Both the position numbers and the translations under genes were made by a program. From an uncultured Clostridia bacterium (GTDB lineage: Bacteria; Bacillota; Clostridia; Christensenellales; Borkfalkiaceae): a stretch of DNA of 37,710 nt. Where the stretch lies: positions 1 to 37,710 of the forward strand of contig CANQOX010000007.1 in assembly GCA_947625595.1 (NCBI GenBank), in the 5' to 3' direction. The notes under the pieces are model-generated. The model was not told the DNA's origin, did not search any database, and saw nothing but the letters and a program-made list of their open reading frames with translations. Below are positions 35,878 to 37,710 of the stretch, in pieces (position 1 is the first letter of the stretch; every line of letters starts with the position of its first letter).

Positions 35878-36858
35878 CTATTTTTGATATTTCTCCGCTG
35901 CGGCGACAAGATCACGCAAAATGCGCTGCCGCAACTCGGGCGGAGAAATTACTTCGACGGCGTTCGCATACTGCATCGCCCAATATTCCATGGCATCGAG
36001 GCTCGCCGATATCCTCACAAGAAATTTATCCCCGTGTTCTTCAATGGAGAACTCTTTTCCGAACCAGTCGACGACTTGATCGATCGCCCAGCCGTCCACA
36101 AGAAATTCCACAGGCTTTGGCTCGTCCGAGAACATATAGGGCATGGACGAAGAAAATCGCCTGTAATCGATGCCGTTTTCGAAGCCTTTCAGGGAACGAA
36201 TGGGCGTGAGCGGCTCCTCGGTTTCCTCGATATCGGTAATGCGGTCAAGACGGAAATAGCGGACGTGCTGCCATTTCTCCTCAAACGCCATGAGAAAATA
36301 CCGCTGGTTGTGCAAAATCATCTGATAGGGGCTTGCCACGTGCCGTGCCGAGCGGTGGAGCTTCTTATCCGCGCCGTATTTGTTATAGTCAAACTTTACT
36401 TTACAGCCTTTTTCGATCGCCTCATCGATGATCTCGATATTGTAGAACACGGCTTGATTTTCCGTCTTGTTCCATTCATGGACGGAATAGATATTCTTGA
36501 CATGGCGACGAAAGTACTTATTGGAGAGGCCGCAGAGCTTTCCAATAAGAGCCTTGGACTGCGAAGGAGAAATATGCGAACTTGAAAGGACGCTGTCAAT
36601 GAGAAGGCGGAGCTCGGAATCATCGAAATCGCGTTCGGCGAGGTAGGTGCCGCGCTGCGTCGTTACAATGTCGAAACCCGCCTCTTTCAAGAGAGACAAA
36701 TTACGTCCGACCGCCTTGCGTTCGACGGTGAGATCGTATTCGCGCTCCAAAAGGGAAAGAATATCGTCATACACGAGCATATGCTCGCTATCGCTGTAAT
36801 CGAAAAGAATTTGCAAAATACGCAAAAGAGCAAGTTTTTTGGATTCCAAACTTTTCAT
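35878..36858 (-). CDS. WYL-domain transcriptional regulator (HTH + WYL)
   Basis: N-terminal HTH and SPYQMILHNQRYFLMAFEEKWQHVRYFRLDRITDIE, typical WYL-family segment. Confidence 0.88.
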   Translation of the reverse strand: MKSLESKKLALLRILQILFDYSDSEHMLVYDDILSLLEREYDLTVERKAVGRNLSLLKEAGFDIVTTQRGTYLAERDFDDSELRLLIDSVLSSSHISPSQSKALIGKLCGLSNKYFRRHVKNIYSVHEWNKTENQAVFYNIEIIDEAIEKGCKVKFDYNKYGADKKLHRSARHVASPYQMILHNQRYFLMAFEEKWQHVRYFRLDRITDIEETEEPLTPIRSLKGFENGIDYRRFSSSMPYMFSDEPKPVEFLVDGWAIDQVVDWFGKEFSIEEHGDKFLVRISASLDAMEYWAMQYANAVEVISPPELRQRILRDLVAAAEKYQK

Positions 36859-36864
36859 AGCTTT

Positions 36865-36893
36865 ATTATATCATAGAGCAACAGGATTGACAA
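36865..36893 (-). promoter_or_regulatory. promoter of the WYL operon
   Basis: Minus strand TTGTCA (36893-36888)-N17-TATAAT (36870-36865). Confidence 0.7.
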
Positions 36894-36897
36894 TCCT
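36883..36897. promoter_or_regulatory. candidate operator palindrome over the -35 element
   Basis: AGGATTG-A-CAATCCT, perfect 7-bp arms. Confidence 0.5.
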
Positions 36898-36921
36898 TTA
36901 TTTAAGGAACGATCATGCACC

Positions 36922-37086
36922 TTATTTACGCTTTTTAAGTCGGCGATACGCAAGTGTTCCCAAAACGATTGCGATCTTGCGGTCGTTCTTTGACCGTATA
37001 TCTCTCCTCAATTGCTCTTTGTATGCTTCGTCTCGTTCGATCTCCTCTTTATAATGACTGTCGATTTTCCCAAGGATCCGTTTCAT
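36922..37086 (-). CDS. small basic/charged protein, 54 aa, function unknown
   Basis: MKRILGKIDSHYKEEIERDEAYKEQLRRDIRSKNDRKIAIVLGTLAYRRLKKRK; not in the supplied ORF list (shorter than the cutoff). Confidence 0.5.
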   Translation of the reverse strand: MKRILGKIDSHYKEEIERDEAYKEQLRRDIRSKNDRKIAIVLGTLAYRRLKKRK

Positions 37087-37243
37087 CTTGTGCCTCGCTT
37101 AACAACATTGAAAACTGCGTCGGCTTTCCATGTTGTCTGCAAATAGCATACCCGAAATGATATCCCATAAACGGGATAGTACAAAATCTACAATAAAAAA
37201 GTGTGAAGACGATATTCTGTGTCATTCTTTATACTTCTCTTTT

Positions 37244-37537
37244 GGTACTCCCGACGGGAATACTTCGCGGGCGAAGCCCGCTCGTGCCGCGCTTGGAATA
37301 GAATAGAACGCGCGCGGGGCGAACCCGATGTGTTCGTTTCCTCACCGAAATGCCAATTCCCGCCCAAGCCAAACGGCTTGGGCGGGCAATGGTACTCCCG
37401 ACGGGAATACTTCGCGGGCAAAGCCCGCTCGTGCCGCGCTTGGAATAGAATAGAACGCGCGCGGGGCGAACCCGATGTGTTTGCTTCCTCACCGAAAAAC
37501 CAATTCCCGCCCAAGCCAAACGGCTTGGGCGGGAACT
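37244..37537. repeat. two tandem 147-bp structured repeat units (37244-37390, 37391-37537)
   Basis: GGTACTCCCGACGGGAATACTTCGCGGGC recurs exactly 147 bp later; about 7 differences per 147 bp by hand alignment; each unit contains strong hairpins. Confidence 0.95.
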
Positions 37538-37710
37538 GGTACACCATTTGATAACAAATCCGAACGCTCGATTTCCTCTAACGAGATGCGAATTGTTCCG
37601 TCCTTGTAGTTGCAAGTGATGAGAGCATAATCATCGTAGAGGTAAATTGCGTTCACAAACGTATCTATCAGCCGCTGCCTGCCTTCTTGGGTATTCAGAT
37701 CGAGCGTTCG
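37489..37710 (-). CDS. C-terminal fragment of a large serine recombinase (resolvase/integrase family), truncated by the window edge
   Basis: Minus-strand frame from 37710: RTLDLNTQEGRQRLIDTFVNAIYLYDDYALITCNYKDGTIRISLEEIERSDLLSNGVPVPAQAVWLGRELVFR*; RLIDTFVNxIYLYDD...NYKDGT is typical of Clostridia serine recombinase C-termini. Not in ORF list. Confidence 0.78.
   Translation of the reverse strand, partial: RTLDLNTQEGRQRLIDTFVNAIYLYDDYALITCNYKDGTIRISLEEIERSDLLSNGVPVPAQAVWLGRELVFR

Noticed and set aside
36839-37160. + strand ORFs of 71 and 68 aa
   Set aside because: No SD, antisense to the 54-aa minus-strand ORF and the WYL promoter.
37188-37615. 119- and 128-aa minus ORFs and 110-aa plus ORF across the 147-bp repeat
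   Set aside because: Open on both strands only because the repeat is tandem and its unit length is divisible by three (147 = 49 codons); the recombinase frame is better supported.
1-37710. tRNA or rRNA genes
   Set aside because: I saw no cloverleaf with GTTCRANNC-type T-arm or rRNA-like sequence; not an exhaustive scan.

Overview
The window reads as a moderately GC-rich chromosome segment from an endospore-forming Clostridia-like Firmicute; I cannot name the species from sequence alone. Positions 1 to about 33.7 kb are mostly core genes on the + strand: 3' end of gltX, thyA, dfrA, typA/bipA, yabP-yabQ-divIC/ftsB-like, ppx/gppA, an M50-like membrane protease, a small XRE regulator, LMW protein tyrosine phosphatase, a DtxR/MntR-type regulator, the full spoIIIAA-AH operon, asp23, nusB, folD, ispA, dxs, tlyA, nadK, argR, recN, spoIVB, a hipB-hipA cassette, a SpoIIM-like protein, dacF-like, a site-2 protease, scpA, scpB, DUF2953-like, ytfJ, a D-Ala-D-Ala carboxypeptidase and rluB. 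A minus-strand acyltransferase/glycosyltransferase pair follows. The right end (about 33.8-37.7 kb) is accessory: a compact minus-strand operon (WYL regulator, GNAT fusion, PD-(D/E)XK-type nuclease), a small unlisted ORF, a 2 x 147 bp structured tandem repeat, and the C-terminus of a large serine recombinase running off the window. The strongest unexplained signal is a dispersed ~29 bp doubly palindromic sequence (consensus TTTTGCATAGTACTATGTCAGACATAATA). It occurs five times: three copies lie within 0-4 nt of a stop codon, and two are embedded in frame inside conserved genes (spoIIIAE, dxs) without obvious disruption. Other notable points are the hipBA cassette flanked by a 54-bp duplication of the spoIVB 3' end, at the place where spo0A is normally found, and a palindromic candidate WYL operator over the promoter of the accessory operon.
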